DNA from: Planctomycetota bacterium
GTDB taxonomy: Bacteria > Planctomycetota > Planctomycetia > Pirellulales > Pirellulaceae
Direction of reading: 5' to 3'
Length of the DNA stretch: 64,000 nucleotides
Assembly (NCBI GenBank): GCA_027622275.1
Contig: JAQBZB010000004.1
Span: 30,827-94,826, forward strand
Made by a program: the position numbers and the translations under genes. The notes beneath the pieces were generated by a model. That model was not told the DNA's origin. It saw only the letters and a list, made by a program, of their open reading frames with translations, and did no database searches. Shown piece by piece: positions 53,554-61,794 of the stretch (the first letter of the stretch is position 1; each line of letters starts with the position of its first letter).

Positions 53554-55931
53554 GAATGCTGCGTCGAAAACTGGTCCGCGAGTTGTACGACGCCAAGGGG
53601 CTGCTGCTGCTGATCGCCAGCATCATCGCGGTCGGCGTGACTTGCTTCGTGGCGATGCAGTCGGCGTATCACAACTTGGACCAGACGAAACGCCGCTACT
53701 ATCGCCAGTGCCGGATGGCGGACTTTTGGATCGACCTCAAGAAGGTTCCGCTCACCGAACTCGATGCGCTCTACTCGATTCCCGGCATCACCGAGATCCG
53801 TTCCCGCATCCGGTTCATGGCCAACGTCGACTTGGAAGACTTTGCCGAGCCCGTCAGCGGCATGGTGTTGTCATTGCCCGATCGAAGAGCGCCGGTGATC
53901 AACAACATCGTGCTGCGATCCGGCGACTACTTCACCGACCATCGCCCCAACGAAGTCATCGTGAATGAAAAGTTCGCCGAGGCGCACCATCTCGGGCCGG
54001 GGCAGACGATCCATCTGGTGCTGAACAATCGGCGGCAGGAGATGTTCATCGTCGGCACGGCGATCAGCAGCGAATTCACTTATCTCGTCGGCCCCGGCTC
54101 GTTCATTCCCGACCCTCCGCACTTCGGTGTCTTTTACGTCAAGCAATCGTACGCGGAAGACATCTTCGACTTTGAAGGTGCCGCGAACGAAGTGGTTGGC
54201 ATTCTCGCGCCGGAAGCTCGCGCGGGCGTCGATGAGATTCTGCGTCGCTCGGAGCGGCTGCTCGATCCGTACGGCGTCTTCGCCACGACGCCGCTGCGGC
54301 TGCAGCAATCCGACCAGTTTCTGAGCAATGAAATCAAGGGGCTCGGCGAGATCGCGACGGTCATTCCCACGATTTTTCTTGTTGTGGCGGCACTCGTCTT
54401 GAACGTGCTGATCACGCGGATGACGCGCCGGCAACGGGTCGTCGTCGGCACGTTGAAGGCACTGGGCTACTACGACACCCAGATCTTCTGGCACTTTCTC
54501 ATGTATGGGCTGTGCGTCGGCGTGCTCGGCGGATTGTTGGGCAGCGGGCTCGGTTATCTGTCCGCGACGGGAATGACCGAGGTGTATCAATGGTTCTTCG
54601 AGTTTCCCGATTTGCGGAGCGATTTTTACTGGTACACACATGCGATTGGGATGTGTGTGAGTATCGCTTGTGCGATCGCCGGCGGCTTTCGCGGTTCGCG
54701 CGCCATGTTGCAGCTACAGCCGGCCGAAGCCATGCGTCCCGAACCGCCCAAGCGCGGCGGCCGAGTGTGCCTCGAACGACTGATGGGGCCAGCGTGGCAG
54801 CGGCTCAGTTCGAGTTGGCGAATGGTTTTCCGAAGTCTGCTGCGGCATCGCACGCGCACCGCGACCGGCGTCTTTGCAGCCATGATGGGTGCCGGCTTGT
54901 TGGTGACAGGCTTCATGATGACCGAGGCACAAGAGTTTCTGCTGAGCTTCCAGTTCTATCGCACGGCACGCAGCGATCTCGAGGTCACGTTCGAGAGCGA
55001 GCAGGGAATTGAAGCACTCGCGGAAATCAAACAGCTGCCAGGCGTCGACGATGCCGAACCGCTGTTAAGCGTCGCCTGCGACTTTGTACACGGACCCTAT
55101 CAGCGAAAGGGAGGCATCACGGGGCTGGTGACCGACGCGCGGCTGACGGTTCCCTACGACAGCAACGGGCGGCAGATACGGATTCCTGAATCGGGAGTCG
55201 TCTTTACGAAGCGGCTCGCGGAATTGTTGCATGTTCGTCCAGGCGACCGGCTGACAATGATTCCGGTCAAGGGTGAGCGACGACCGGTCGAGATCGCTGT
55301 CGCGCAGATCGCCGACAGCTACATGGGCTTGTCGGCCTACGCCCAGATCGATTACCTGAGCGGGCTGGTGGGCGAGTCGTTTGTGATGAGCGGCGCACAA
55401 TTGACGACCGTCCGCGAGACGAAGCAACTCGACGCACTTTACCGCGAGTTGAGACAGAAACCAAACATCCTCGGCGTCCAATCACGCCCTGCGATGATCA
55501 AGCAAGTGACGGAGACGCTGCTTCAAAATCAATACGTGTTCATCGGGATACTCATACTTTTCTCTGGCATCGTCTTCTTCGGCAGCATCGTCAACGCATC
55601 GATGGTGAACCTGGCGGAGCGGCAGCGCGAAGTCGGCACGTTTCGGGCGCTCGGCTACAGCGAATGGCAGATCGGCAGCATGTTCCTGCGCGAGAACCTG
55701 TTGACCAGCTTGACCGGCGCTCTGCTGGGGCTGCCGGTTGGTTGGTGTTTGACGTGGCTGACGGCGACTTCGTACAACAACGATCTAATTCGCTTGCCAG
55801 TCGTCAGCGCGCCGTGGATCTGGTGGACGACGCTTGTCTTAGCAGTCGCCTTCGCCCTCGCCGCCCACGCGGTCGTCCAATGGACGCTGTCGCGGATGGA
55901 TTACCTGGAGGCGTTGAAGGTTAAGGAGTAG
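53550..55931 (+). CDS. ABC transporter permease with two FtsX domains
   Basis: A 793-residue inner-membrane protein. It has an N-terminal membrane segment (LLLLIASIIAVGVTCFVAM), a large periplasmic domain (about 50-260), three segments around 270-380, then a repeat of the plan: membrane segment near 440, second periplasmic domain, and three final segments from about 660 (IGILILFSGIVFFGSIVNASMVN). FtsX domains carry RRQRVVVGTLKALGYYDTQIF and RQREVGTFRALGYSEWQIG, the coupling motifs. This long two-FtsX arrangement is that of lipoprotein- or lipid-extruding exporters, as in MacB-related systems. The start may be GTG 53550 (overlapping the ATPase stop) or ATG 53556. Confidence 0.9.
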   Translation: MRMLRRKLVRELYDAKGLLLLIASIIAVGVTCFVAMQSAYHNLDQTKRRYYRQCRMADFWIDLKKVPLTELDALYSIPGITEIRSRIRFMANVDLEDFAEPVSGMVLSLPDRRAPVINNIVLRSGDYFTDHRPNEVIVNEKFAEAHHLGPGQTIHLVLNNRRQEMFIVGTAISSEFTYLVGPGSFIPDPPHFGVFYVKQSYAEDIFDFEGAANEVVGILAPEARAGVDEILRRSERLLDPYGVFATTPLRLQQSDQFLSNEIKGLGEIATVIPTIFLVVAALVLNVLITRMTRRQRVVVGTLKALGYYDTQIFWHFLMYGLCVGVLGGLLGSGLGYLSATGMTEVYQWFFEFPDLRSDFYWYTHAIGMCVSIACAIAGGFRGSRAMLQLQPAEAMRPEPPKRGGRVCLERLMGPAWQRLSSSWRMVFRSLLRHRTRTATGVFAAMMGAGLLVTGFMMTEAQEFLLSFQFYRTARSDLEVTFESEQGIEALAEIKQLPGVDDAEPLLSVACDFVHGPYQRKGGITGLVTDARLTVPYDSNGRQIRIPESGVVFTKRLAELLHVRPGDRLTMIPVKGERRPVEIAVAQIADSYMGLSAYAQIDYLSGLVGESFVMSGAQLTTVRETKQLDALYRELRQKPNILGVQSRPAMIKQVTETLLQNQYVFIGILILFSGIVFFGSIVNASMVNLAERQREVGTFRALGYSEWQIGSMFLRENLLTSLTGALLGLPVGWCLTWLTATSYNNDLIRLPVVSAPWIWWTTLVLAVAFALAAHAVVQWTLSRMDYLEALKVKE

Positions 55932-56070
55932 GCGATACCGACTGGCTGATAGGTTCTGACGGCACGGCTACTGCACTGAATCGCACAACCATGAGCCCTG
56001 CCCCGACTCTTTCCGCTATTCAGCAAATCAGATAAAGTAAGGTTGATCGCAACATCGGAGGACTCATGAA

Positions 56071-56295
56071 ATGCAAAGCGTGACGGCAATGTTCCGAAAT
56101 GGTCGAGTGGAGTTGACGGAATTGGTGGATTGGCCCGACGGGACACAGGTTGAAGTGACGCCATTGGACACACCGGGCAGTCAACAAAGCGACGTCAAGC
56201 CGCCGATGACCCAGTGGCCCGATGGGTTCTTTGACGGACTCCGCGAACAATGGGGCAAGGAACCGTTCGAGCGGCCGCCACAGGGAGAGTCGTGA
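56071..56295 (+). CDS. Antitoxin-like protein, partner absent
   Basis: A 74-residue protein from ATG 56071 behind GGAGG. The opening QSVTAMFRNGRVELTELVDWPDGTQVEVTP resembles the AbrB/AF2212-like antitoxins that precede VapC toxins in many planctomycetes and cyanobacteria. The usual PIN-toxin gene should start right after; here a GTG follows at once but the frame closes after five codons. It may be an orphan antitoxin. Confidence 0.6.
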   Translation: MQSVTAMFRNGRVELTELVDWPDGTQVEVTPLDTPGSQQSDVKPPMTQWPDGFFDGLREQWGKEPFERPPQGES

Positions 56296-56368
56296 TCAAA
56301 GAGTCCTGACCGTTCAGGAGTCCTTGTTGCAGACTGCTCCCGCCGAGATCGCCCCGGCACTCAATGTT

Positions 56369-56800
56369 TTAACCGTTATCCCGCGCTTGCGCTGGGCGAT
56401 CATCAGTTGTCTCAAACTCCGCGAAATCGCTTGGACTAACGATTTCAACCGACTTGAATCTTCGAAGGACCAACAGATCCTTGTCACCGGTGACGATACA
56501 CGCGGCCTGACCGGCGATGGCAGTGGCAAGTATTTGATCATCGTCTGGATCGCGGCAAACAGGCTGTTCGAGCGAGACCGGCGTTACGATCTCCATCTGC
56601 GACTCCAGCAAGGCGATCGCGTCGGAGGCGTCTTGATCCGAGTACTTGAACTTGCCGATAAGATGCCCGCGCAATTCGCCGAGAATGAAATCGGACGTGA
56701 CCATCGTGTGCGTCGACACGCAATGCTCGAGCAGTTCGGCACAGACGCCACGCGCGATCAAGGCCGCAATCAGCACATTCGTATCTAAGACAATCCTCAT
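56369..56800 (-). CDS. PIN-domain toxin (VapC-like, COG1569 type)
   Basis: A 143-residue PIN nuclease with the acidic residues of the fold: Asp6 in VLDTNVLIAAL, Glu42 in LGELRGHL, and Asp/Asp in CRDPDDDQILATAIAG. ACIVTGDKDLLVL carries the last acidic position. PIN toxins cleave RNA when released from the antitoxin. The antitoxin gene lies upstream and overlaps by four bases, as in a type II toxin-antitoxin operon. Confidence 0.85.
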   Translation of the reverse strand: MRIVLDTNVLIAALIARGVCAELLEHCVSTHTMVTSDFILGELRGHLIGKFKYSDQDASDAIALLESQMEIVTPVSLEQPVCRDPDDDQILATAIAGQAACIVTGDKDLLVLRRFKSVEIVSPSDFAEFETTDDRPAQARDNG

Positions 56801-57015
56801 GAGACACGATCGAAGACGTCTTGGTCCGTGACGATGCCTTGACTCTTGGCCTTGGCCGACAAACGTTCGCGCAACGAGCGGAACTGCCGCAGAAAGACGT
56901 GTTGCTTGACGGCCCGACAGACGACCTCATCCGCCGAAACGCCTTCTGCCCGCGAAAGTTCGTCCACCGCTTGCTGAACGTCGGCGGGAAGTGTCACCGA
57001 AACGGGCTGCGCCAT
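56797..57015 (-). CDS. Ribbon-helix-helix-like antitoxin
   Basis: A 72-residue protein: MAQPVSVTLPADVQQAVDE, then GVSADEVVCRAVKQHVF. This fits a ribbon-helix-helix DNA-binding N-terminus with a helical tail (RSLRERLSAKAKSQ) that would cap the PIN toxin. It overlaps the toxin start by four bases and is probably the first gene of the operon and its autorepressor. Confidence 0.8.
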   Translation of the reverse strand: MAQPVSVTLPADVQQAVDELSRAEGVSADEVVCRAVKQHVFLRQFRSLRERLSAKAKSQGIVTDQDVFDRVS

Positions 57016-57215
57016 GTTTATCTCCTCTTCGATAAGTTGCCGTGAATGGTTGCACTCTCACATATCGTCCTCGGAAACCTGTCTGAGCATTGTACCTCAA
57101 CTCAGGGCGTAGTGCTCCTCGCGGCCCTACTGTCACAGGGGCATTCAGTTTTTCAAACAGAGGGCTTTGCACGACGGGCCTCCGAGTCGCTGACCCTCGT
57201 GATTCATCCCATCGT

Positions 57216-58184
57216 TCACTTCACGAAGCCGTGCTTGACCAGCAACAGGCCTTCGTCTTGGACGAGACCGACGCCGGGTGCGAACGTTTTCGTTTCGGAA
57301 TCGCCGTCGAGCGGGTTCTCTTCCCAGACCTTGAGGCAATTGGAGAACTCGCCGGCGGGAGTCTTGATGGTAGCGCTGACGTCCTGGATTCGCGCGCGGT
57401 CCATCGCCTGTTTCGGAGCGTACTCCTGATAGTAGGCGGCACCGATCAGACATTCACCGGGCATCATGATGCCGGCTTGAGCATTGTCCCGGCCGTGTAA
57501 CCACGCGCCTTCGTGATCGATGACCTTGCCATCACGATAGATGTCGACCTCTTCGCCAAAATAAAACACGCTCCCGGTGCTCTTGCAAATCGCAAAGAAG
57601 TTGCGCGAGACTTCGACGAGTTTCCCGTCGACGGTTTCGCGCTCCTCGACGACGCGGGTTTGAATGCCGCCGATTTCTTTGGTGTCGTCCAGCACCGTGA
57701 CTTGCAGCCGCGCGTCGTGATCGCCGTCTTTGCCTTCCAGGACTTGTTGGTAACCGGGTTCGAGGATGAAGTACCTGTTGCGGCCGGTCGTGGAGAATTC
57801 GCGGTCTTCGAGACCAAAGTCATGCTGGAACTGGTCGCCTGATTTGTCTTGTCCTTTCTTGTCGGCTTTGTCGGCTTTGGCTTTCTTTTTCGGGGCGACC
57901 GCGCCTTCGTCGCTGCGGCTGATCTCTTGGCCGGTTGCGTCGAACACGACATCGATTTCCTTGCCATCGACATGCATTTCGATTTCGTACGTCTTCTCGT
58001 CATCGGCCGTGATCTCGCCGATATCAACCAACTCGCCGCCACCAACGGCCTTCTTGATCGCCTTTTTGACAGCCGCCGGCACGTCCTCGATTTTTACCTT
58101 TTTCTCCTGCGCCGCTGCGGCATTACTAGCCAGCGTGCCGATCATTGCCAACGTCACGATTGCGAACTTGATTGCATTGGTCAT
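57216..58184 (-). CDS. Secreted PepSY-like protein with unknown C-terminal domain
   Basis: A 322-residue protein with signal peptide (MTNAIKFAIVTLAMIGTLASNAAAA) and ATG 58184 behind AGGTGAAGT. Residues 28-95 form a PepSY-like unit (VKIEDVPAAVKKAIKKAVGGGELVDIG, YEIEMHVDGKEIDVVFDATG). A lysine-rich linker KKKAKADKADKKGQDK follows. The C-terminal 200 residues are beta-rich (YFILEPGYQQVLEG, then a stretch with PAGEFSNCLKVWE) and resemble secreted planctomycete domains without a known function. PepSY domains often inhibit proteases; whether this one does is not known. Confidence 0.7.
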   Translation of the reverse strand: MTNAIKFAIVTLAMIGTLASNAAAAQEKKVKIEDVPAAVKKAIKKAVGGGELVDIGEITADDEKTYEIEMHVDGKEIDVVFDATGQEISRSDEGAVAPKKKAKADKADKKGQDKSGDQFQHDFGLEDREFSTTGRNRYFILEPGYQQVLEGKDGDHDARLQVTVLDDTKEIGGIQTRVVEERETVDGKLVEVSRNFFAICKSTGSVFYFGEEVDIYRDGKVIDHEGAWLHGRDNAQAGIMMPGECLIGAAYYQEYAPKQAMDRARIQDVSATIKTPAGEFSNCLKVWEENPLDGDSETKTFAPGVGLVQDEGLLLVKHGFVK

Positions 58185-58591
58185 ACTTCACCTGAGTCCT
58201 TTGAGCAAAGAAACTGATCCGGGAAGGTTGGCGTGAATCGCCCGATTCTTTTCGGCTCGGATTATACCGCCGGTAAATGAGACAACGATGAGAGCACGCT
58301 TGTTTTTTGGAACAAGCAACCGGAATAGGCCGTTCCGGACTCATTGATTGGCGTTGTCGTTAATCCTCGTGGCTGCCGCGACCGGTCCGAGCTGATAAAG
58401 CGGGGGGCGCGATCATGCAATTCAGCTGTGAGCTATCGATTGGCGCTTCGTGCTGCGACCGAATCATGATGGCGAGCAGCCCTCCAGAGGGGCAACAAAC
58501 AGCGCGGCGGCGAAATCGGTTGGACCGAGAGCGAGTCACTGGATCAACAAAGTGCAGCAGAAGTGGATTGGTAATCCAGTTTCCGCCCGAA
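58185..58591. other. Intergenic region, nothing recognised
   Basis: About 400 bases between the PepSY-like gene and the decayed SGNH hydrolase. No RNA gene or repeat stands out. A short dyad CCGGAATAGGCCGTTCCGG near 58320 is the only structure seen. Confidence 0.4.
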
Positions 58592-59042
58592 TCAACGCAG
58601 GTTCGGGCCGTTGTTGAACAAGGACACAACGACCTCCGCGATTGCCATGCCGAGCGTGCGATGCTGATCCGCATCCAGATGCACGCCATCTACCTCACTC
58701 GTCGTGGTGATTCGCCCGGCATCAACAAATTCACACCTGCGGTCACGTGCCACCTGTTCATACGCGGTTGCCAGGCCGACGGACCTTTCTCGAGCACCTT
58801 CAAACTTTGGAGCAATCGAACCCTTCGCCTCTTGTGCGGAAGGCGGTGCCACAATGAGTATTTCCGGTATCGGCATCCCTGGTTCCACGGGTGCTCTGCG
58901 CACGGCGTCGACGAGCGAAGCGATACCCTGCGCCGAGTGCCAGGCGTTGTACGTGTGCATCGAACGGTAATCGCTGACGCGTGTTTGGTATGATTCCCCA
59001 AGTCAGAGAATCCGAATAAACCAGTATCTGTTGAGCGTGCAT
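58592..59042 (-). pseudogene. SGNH (GDSL) hydrolase with internal deletion
   Basis: The start ATG 59042 gives MHAQQILVYSDSLTWGIIPNTRQRLPFD, the block I segment of arylesterase-type SGNH hydrolases, though the usual GDS is SDS here. At about 58964 this is joined, out of phase, to MHTYNAWHSAQGIASLVDAV and on to the block V end VDGVHLDADQH (catalytic Asp-x-x-His). Blocks II and III with the oxyanion Gly and Asn, about 60-75 residues, are missing. The gene is therefore broken. Confidence 0.75.
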
Positions 59043-59076
59043 CTCACTCTTTTCGGAGGCGTTTGTTGCAACGGAA

Positions 59077-59754
59077 TTACTGTAAGCCTGATTCTGCCAA
59101 TGGATTATCCTTGTTACCCAACCGCACATGTTCCGCGATATCGCCAGACTCCATCAATTCGACGCCGATGTTTTCGAGTTCGGCCTTACCACGGTCGTAA
59201 CAACCGGACACCGCGTCGGTAGCCAAGACCAACCGGTAGTCACGCTCGCTGGCCTCGTAGATTGAGGTTCGTGGGCAATTGGGAAAGTTACAACCGGCGA
59301 ATACGAGCGTGTCTACACCGTGCTTTTGCAGATAAGCATGAAGCGGCGTTGCGAAAAAGGCACCCCAACGCGGCTTGTAGGCAACGGATTCGGAGACATC
59401 CAGATTCTGAATTCCACCGGCCAGCAGCAGATCAACGTCCAGCCGAGTATCTGGAAGTGGAAGCAGTTCTTTAGCCAATTGACTCCCATCAGAATCCGGC
59501 AAGAGCATCCGCGCCCCACCCTGCACCGCCCTACGCCGACATAGATCGACGTTGGAGCCGTCTGCCTTATAAAGTCGGACCACGTGCACAATAGGTTTGT
59601 GGCACTCGCGGAACACCTGCGCTAGTCGTTGAATGGCAGGTAATGCGGCAGTCGTCCCTGGAATCTCCAACGGTGCCCCGTCGAGCGTATCGCGCTGCAC
59701 GTCAATCGTAATGAGCGCCACACGCGACCAATGTGGACTTGTCAACGTCGTCAT
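59077..59754 (-). CDS. Isochorismatase-like cysteine hydrolase
   Basis: A 225-residue hydrolase with the catalytic trio of the family: Asp in LITIDVQRD (about 18), Lys in VAYKPRWGAFFATPL and Cys in FAGCNFPNCPRTSIYEA. Relatives cleave amide or enol-ether bonds (isochorismate, nicotinamide, N-carbamoyl compounds). A second Cys in NCPRT is unusual. ATG 59754 is preceded by AGGATTTAGGA. It is the last gene of the minus-strand set that begins with the serine hydrolase and is 65 bases from the aminotransferase. Substrate unknown. Confidence 0.88.
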   Translation of the reverse strand: MTTLTSPHWSRVALITIDVQRDTLDGAPLEIPGTTAALPAIQRLAQVFRECHKPIVHVVRLYKADGSNVDLCRRRAVQGGARMLLPDSDGSQLAKELLPLPDTRLDVDLLLAGGIQNLDVSESVAYKPRWGAFFATPLHAYLQKHGVDTLVFAGCNFPNCPRTSIYEASERDYRLVLATDAVSGCYDRGKAELENIGVELMESGDIAEHVRLGNKDNPLAESGLQ

Positions 59755-59819
59755 TCCTAAATCCTTTCGCGACTTTCCTGTATCACGCGAAGTCGATAAT
59801 CATCGCCACTCAACAGCTC

Positions 59820-60986
59820 TCATTTCAGTGCCGTCCGAAAGCGCTCTCCAATACCTCGCCGTCGCTCAATCGGCTCATTCGAGAAATCGATTCGCACGTA
59901 CCGACTGCTACGGGCACTGCCCCAATTGACCATGGGTGTCACAGCGATTCTTCCCAACTCCAGCAAGCATTTGGCGGCGGTAGCGCCATCCATTCCCAGC
60001 GAGGACAGATCGACCAGGAACGACCATCCGCCGTGTGGCGGAATGACCTTGAAGTCACTGAGTTCGTCAAGCAACACATCTCGTCGGGATTGCCACCGGT
60101 CAACGCAGGAGTGAATTCCATCGTCGGGATCATGGATGGCTGTGGCGACAGCACCCATCGCGATGCCTGTTTGACAGACCACGTTGCTGATGCTCACCCG
60201 CGCAATATCGGCGACAATGTTGGACGGGCCGACCACCCAGCCGATCATGCGATATTCCTTCGACACGGAACCGACCGTGATGACTTTGTCGCGCATGTGC
60301 GGGAACGATGCCGGGTGAATGACGGGGCGACCGTCGTAGAGAATTCGCTCCATCGCCGAGTCGTTGATGCACCAACAATCGGCACGCAGACAGAAGTCAA
60401 CGAGTGCTCGCCATTCCTCGTGGTTGAAAACGGCTCCCGTCGGCATCGACGGACTCATCAACAGCGCTGCTCTGACGCGACGAGGATCGAGTTTTGTCAG
60501 TGCGTCTGTGTCCAGCCTCCAGCCCTGGGCTGATGGAATCAGGGGTACGAAGCGCGGCACTCCGCCCGCCAGACGAACGCGGTTGATCAAGCCAACGTAG
60601 GTCGGATCGGTCATCAAGACTTCATCACCAGCTTCCAAAGTCGCCAACAGCACATTCAGAATACCGGATAATCCTCCCGCGCTGATAACGCATTCGGTCT
60701 TCCAGTCGTACTCGTGTCCCGATTGTCGCCCGACTAGCGCAGTCGCGGCCTGACGCATCGAATCAAGACCGAAAAACGGCAGATAACTATTGGCGGCATC
60801 GTCATCGATGGCTTGTCTGGTGAAATCGAGAGCAGATTGGGGCGGCCGCAAATCGGTATCAAGATTCTCCAGGCGTAAGACACTCGGATCTTCGAGGCGA
60901 TCGGCGAGATCGCCCATTTGTTCGACACCAATCTTCGCAATGTGTTCAAGTCGTGAAACGGACATAACTGCGCTCAACGCTTTCAT
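59820..60986 (-). CDS. Class I/II aminotransferase family PLP enzyme
   Basis: A 388-residue fold-type I PLP enzyme. Signs: GGLSGILNVLLATLEAGDEVLMTDPTYVG in the cofactor phosphate region, MSPSMPTGAVFNHEEW, and the Schiff-base lysine in VGSVSKEYRMIGW. The C-terminal Arg in SRYVRIDFS matches the carboxylate-binding Arg of the class. ATG 60986 overlaps the methyltransferase stop as ATGA, which decides the start. The usual N of the NPxNPTG loop reads SPSMPTG here, so substrate preference may differ from aspartate- or tyrosine-type enzymes. Pathway unknown; the three linked genes suggest modification of an amino-acid-derived compound. Confidence 0.88.
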   Translation of the reverse strand: MKALSAVMSVSRLEHIAKIGVEQMGDLADRLEDPSVLRLENLDTDLRPPQSALDFTRQAIDDDAANSYLPFFGLDSMRQAATALVGRQSGHEYDWKTECVISAGGLSGILNVLLATLEAGDEVLMTDPTYVGLINRVRLAGGVPRFVPLIPSAQGWRLDTDALTKLDPRRVRAALLMSPSMPTGAVFNHEEWRALVDFCLRADCWCINDSAMERILYDGRPVIHPASFPHMRDKVITVGSVSKEYRMIGWVVGPSNIVADIARVSISNVVCQTGIAMGAVATAIHDPDDGIHSCVDRWQSRRDVLLDELSDFKVIPPHGGWSFLVDLSSLGMDGATAAKCLLELGRIAVTPMVNWGSARSSRYVRIDFSNEPIERRRGIGERFRTALK

Positions 60987-61768
60987 GTTGGCTTCGATGC
61001 GACAACGGAAACGGTGCAGTAGTAGACGGCCCAGGATTCAATATCCTGGGAGTCGCGAACGTATTCGTCGATCTCAGCCTCGATTACTTCGGCTGTCGCG
61101 ATGAGTTTTTCCGCGAGGGCCTGCTGAGAGGCGGCCATCATTCTGCCCATCGGACTTCCACCGCGCGCAAGATGCAATTGGGCGTCGGTTGCGATGAGTT
61201 GCAGTCCCTCCCCGGTAACCTTTTGCGGCAACTCCAAACCATAGCCTGGATTCAGTCCCAGGTTTTCGAACATCCGGCAGATCGCGTTGTTAACACGTTG
61301 CCGAGCGGCGTCTCTCGTTCGATTGAGCAGTTTGGCAGAAGTGAAGTCCGGCTCTTCGATGACGAGATAGCCGCCCGGTTTGAGCTGCTGGCAAAGCTTT
61401 GTCAGGATCTCCACGCTTGATCGATTGTGGATCAGAACGTAGCGGCAGTGTACGAGATCGAACAACTCGTCGAGCGTGACATCGAGAAAATCACCTTCGC
61501 TGATTTGGAAACGAGGGTCCGCGAGGTGCTGCAAATGCTTGGTGTCCCGGTCGACGCCCACCACGCGGCCGCTCGCACCCACGACGCTTCCCATCCATTT
61601 CATGATGGAACCCGCTCCGGCACCAAGCTCCAAACATCGCGCGCCGGATTGCAGCCCCGTCGTTTGGAGACGCGCGATTGTCGCGGGATCGAGGGCTTCT
61701 TCGATCATCTGCAGGCGGATGCGTTCTTGGTCCGCTTGCTGCCGCTCAAAGATGTACTCAGTCGTCAT
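60983..61768 (-). CDS. SAM-dependent methyltransferase
   Basis: A 261-residue class I methyltransferase. Motif I is CLELGAGAGSIMKWMGSVVG, acidic ribose-binding VVGVDRDTKHL follows, and motif IV is FDLVHCRYVLIHN. The post-core helix GGYLVIEEPDF is typical of small-molecule methyltransferases. CTCCGGAA precedes ATG 61768. Its stop overlaps the aminotransferase start. The acceptor is unknown. Confidence 0.9.
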   Translation of the reverse strand: MTTEYIFERQQADQERIRLQMIEEALDPATIARLQTTGLQSGARCLELGAGAGSIMKWMGSVVGASGRVVGVDRDTKHLQHLADPRFQISEGDFLDVTLDELFDLVHCRYVLIHNRSSVEILTKLCQQLKPGGYLVIEEPDFTSAKLLNRTRDAARQRVNNAICRMFENLGLNPGYGLELPQKVTGEGLQLIATDAQLHLARGGSPMGRMMAASQQALAEKLIATAEVIEAEIDEYVRDSQDIESWAVYYCTVSVVASKPT

Positions 61769-61794
61769 TTCCGGAGTGCCTCGTTTACCTGAAG

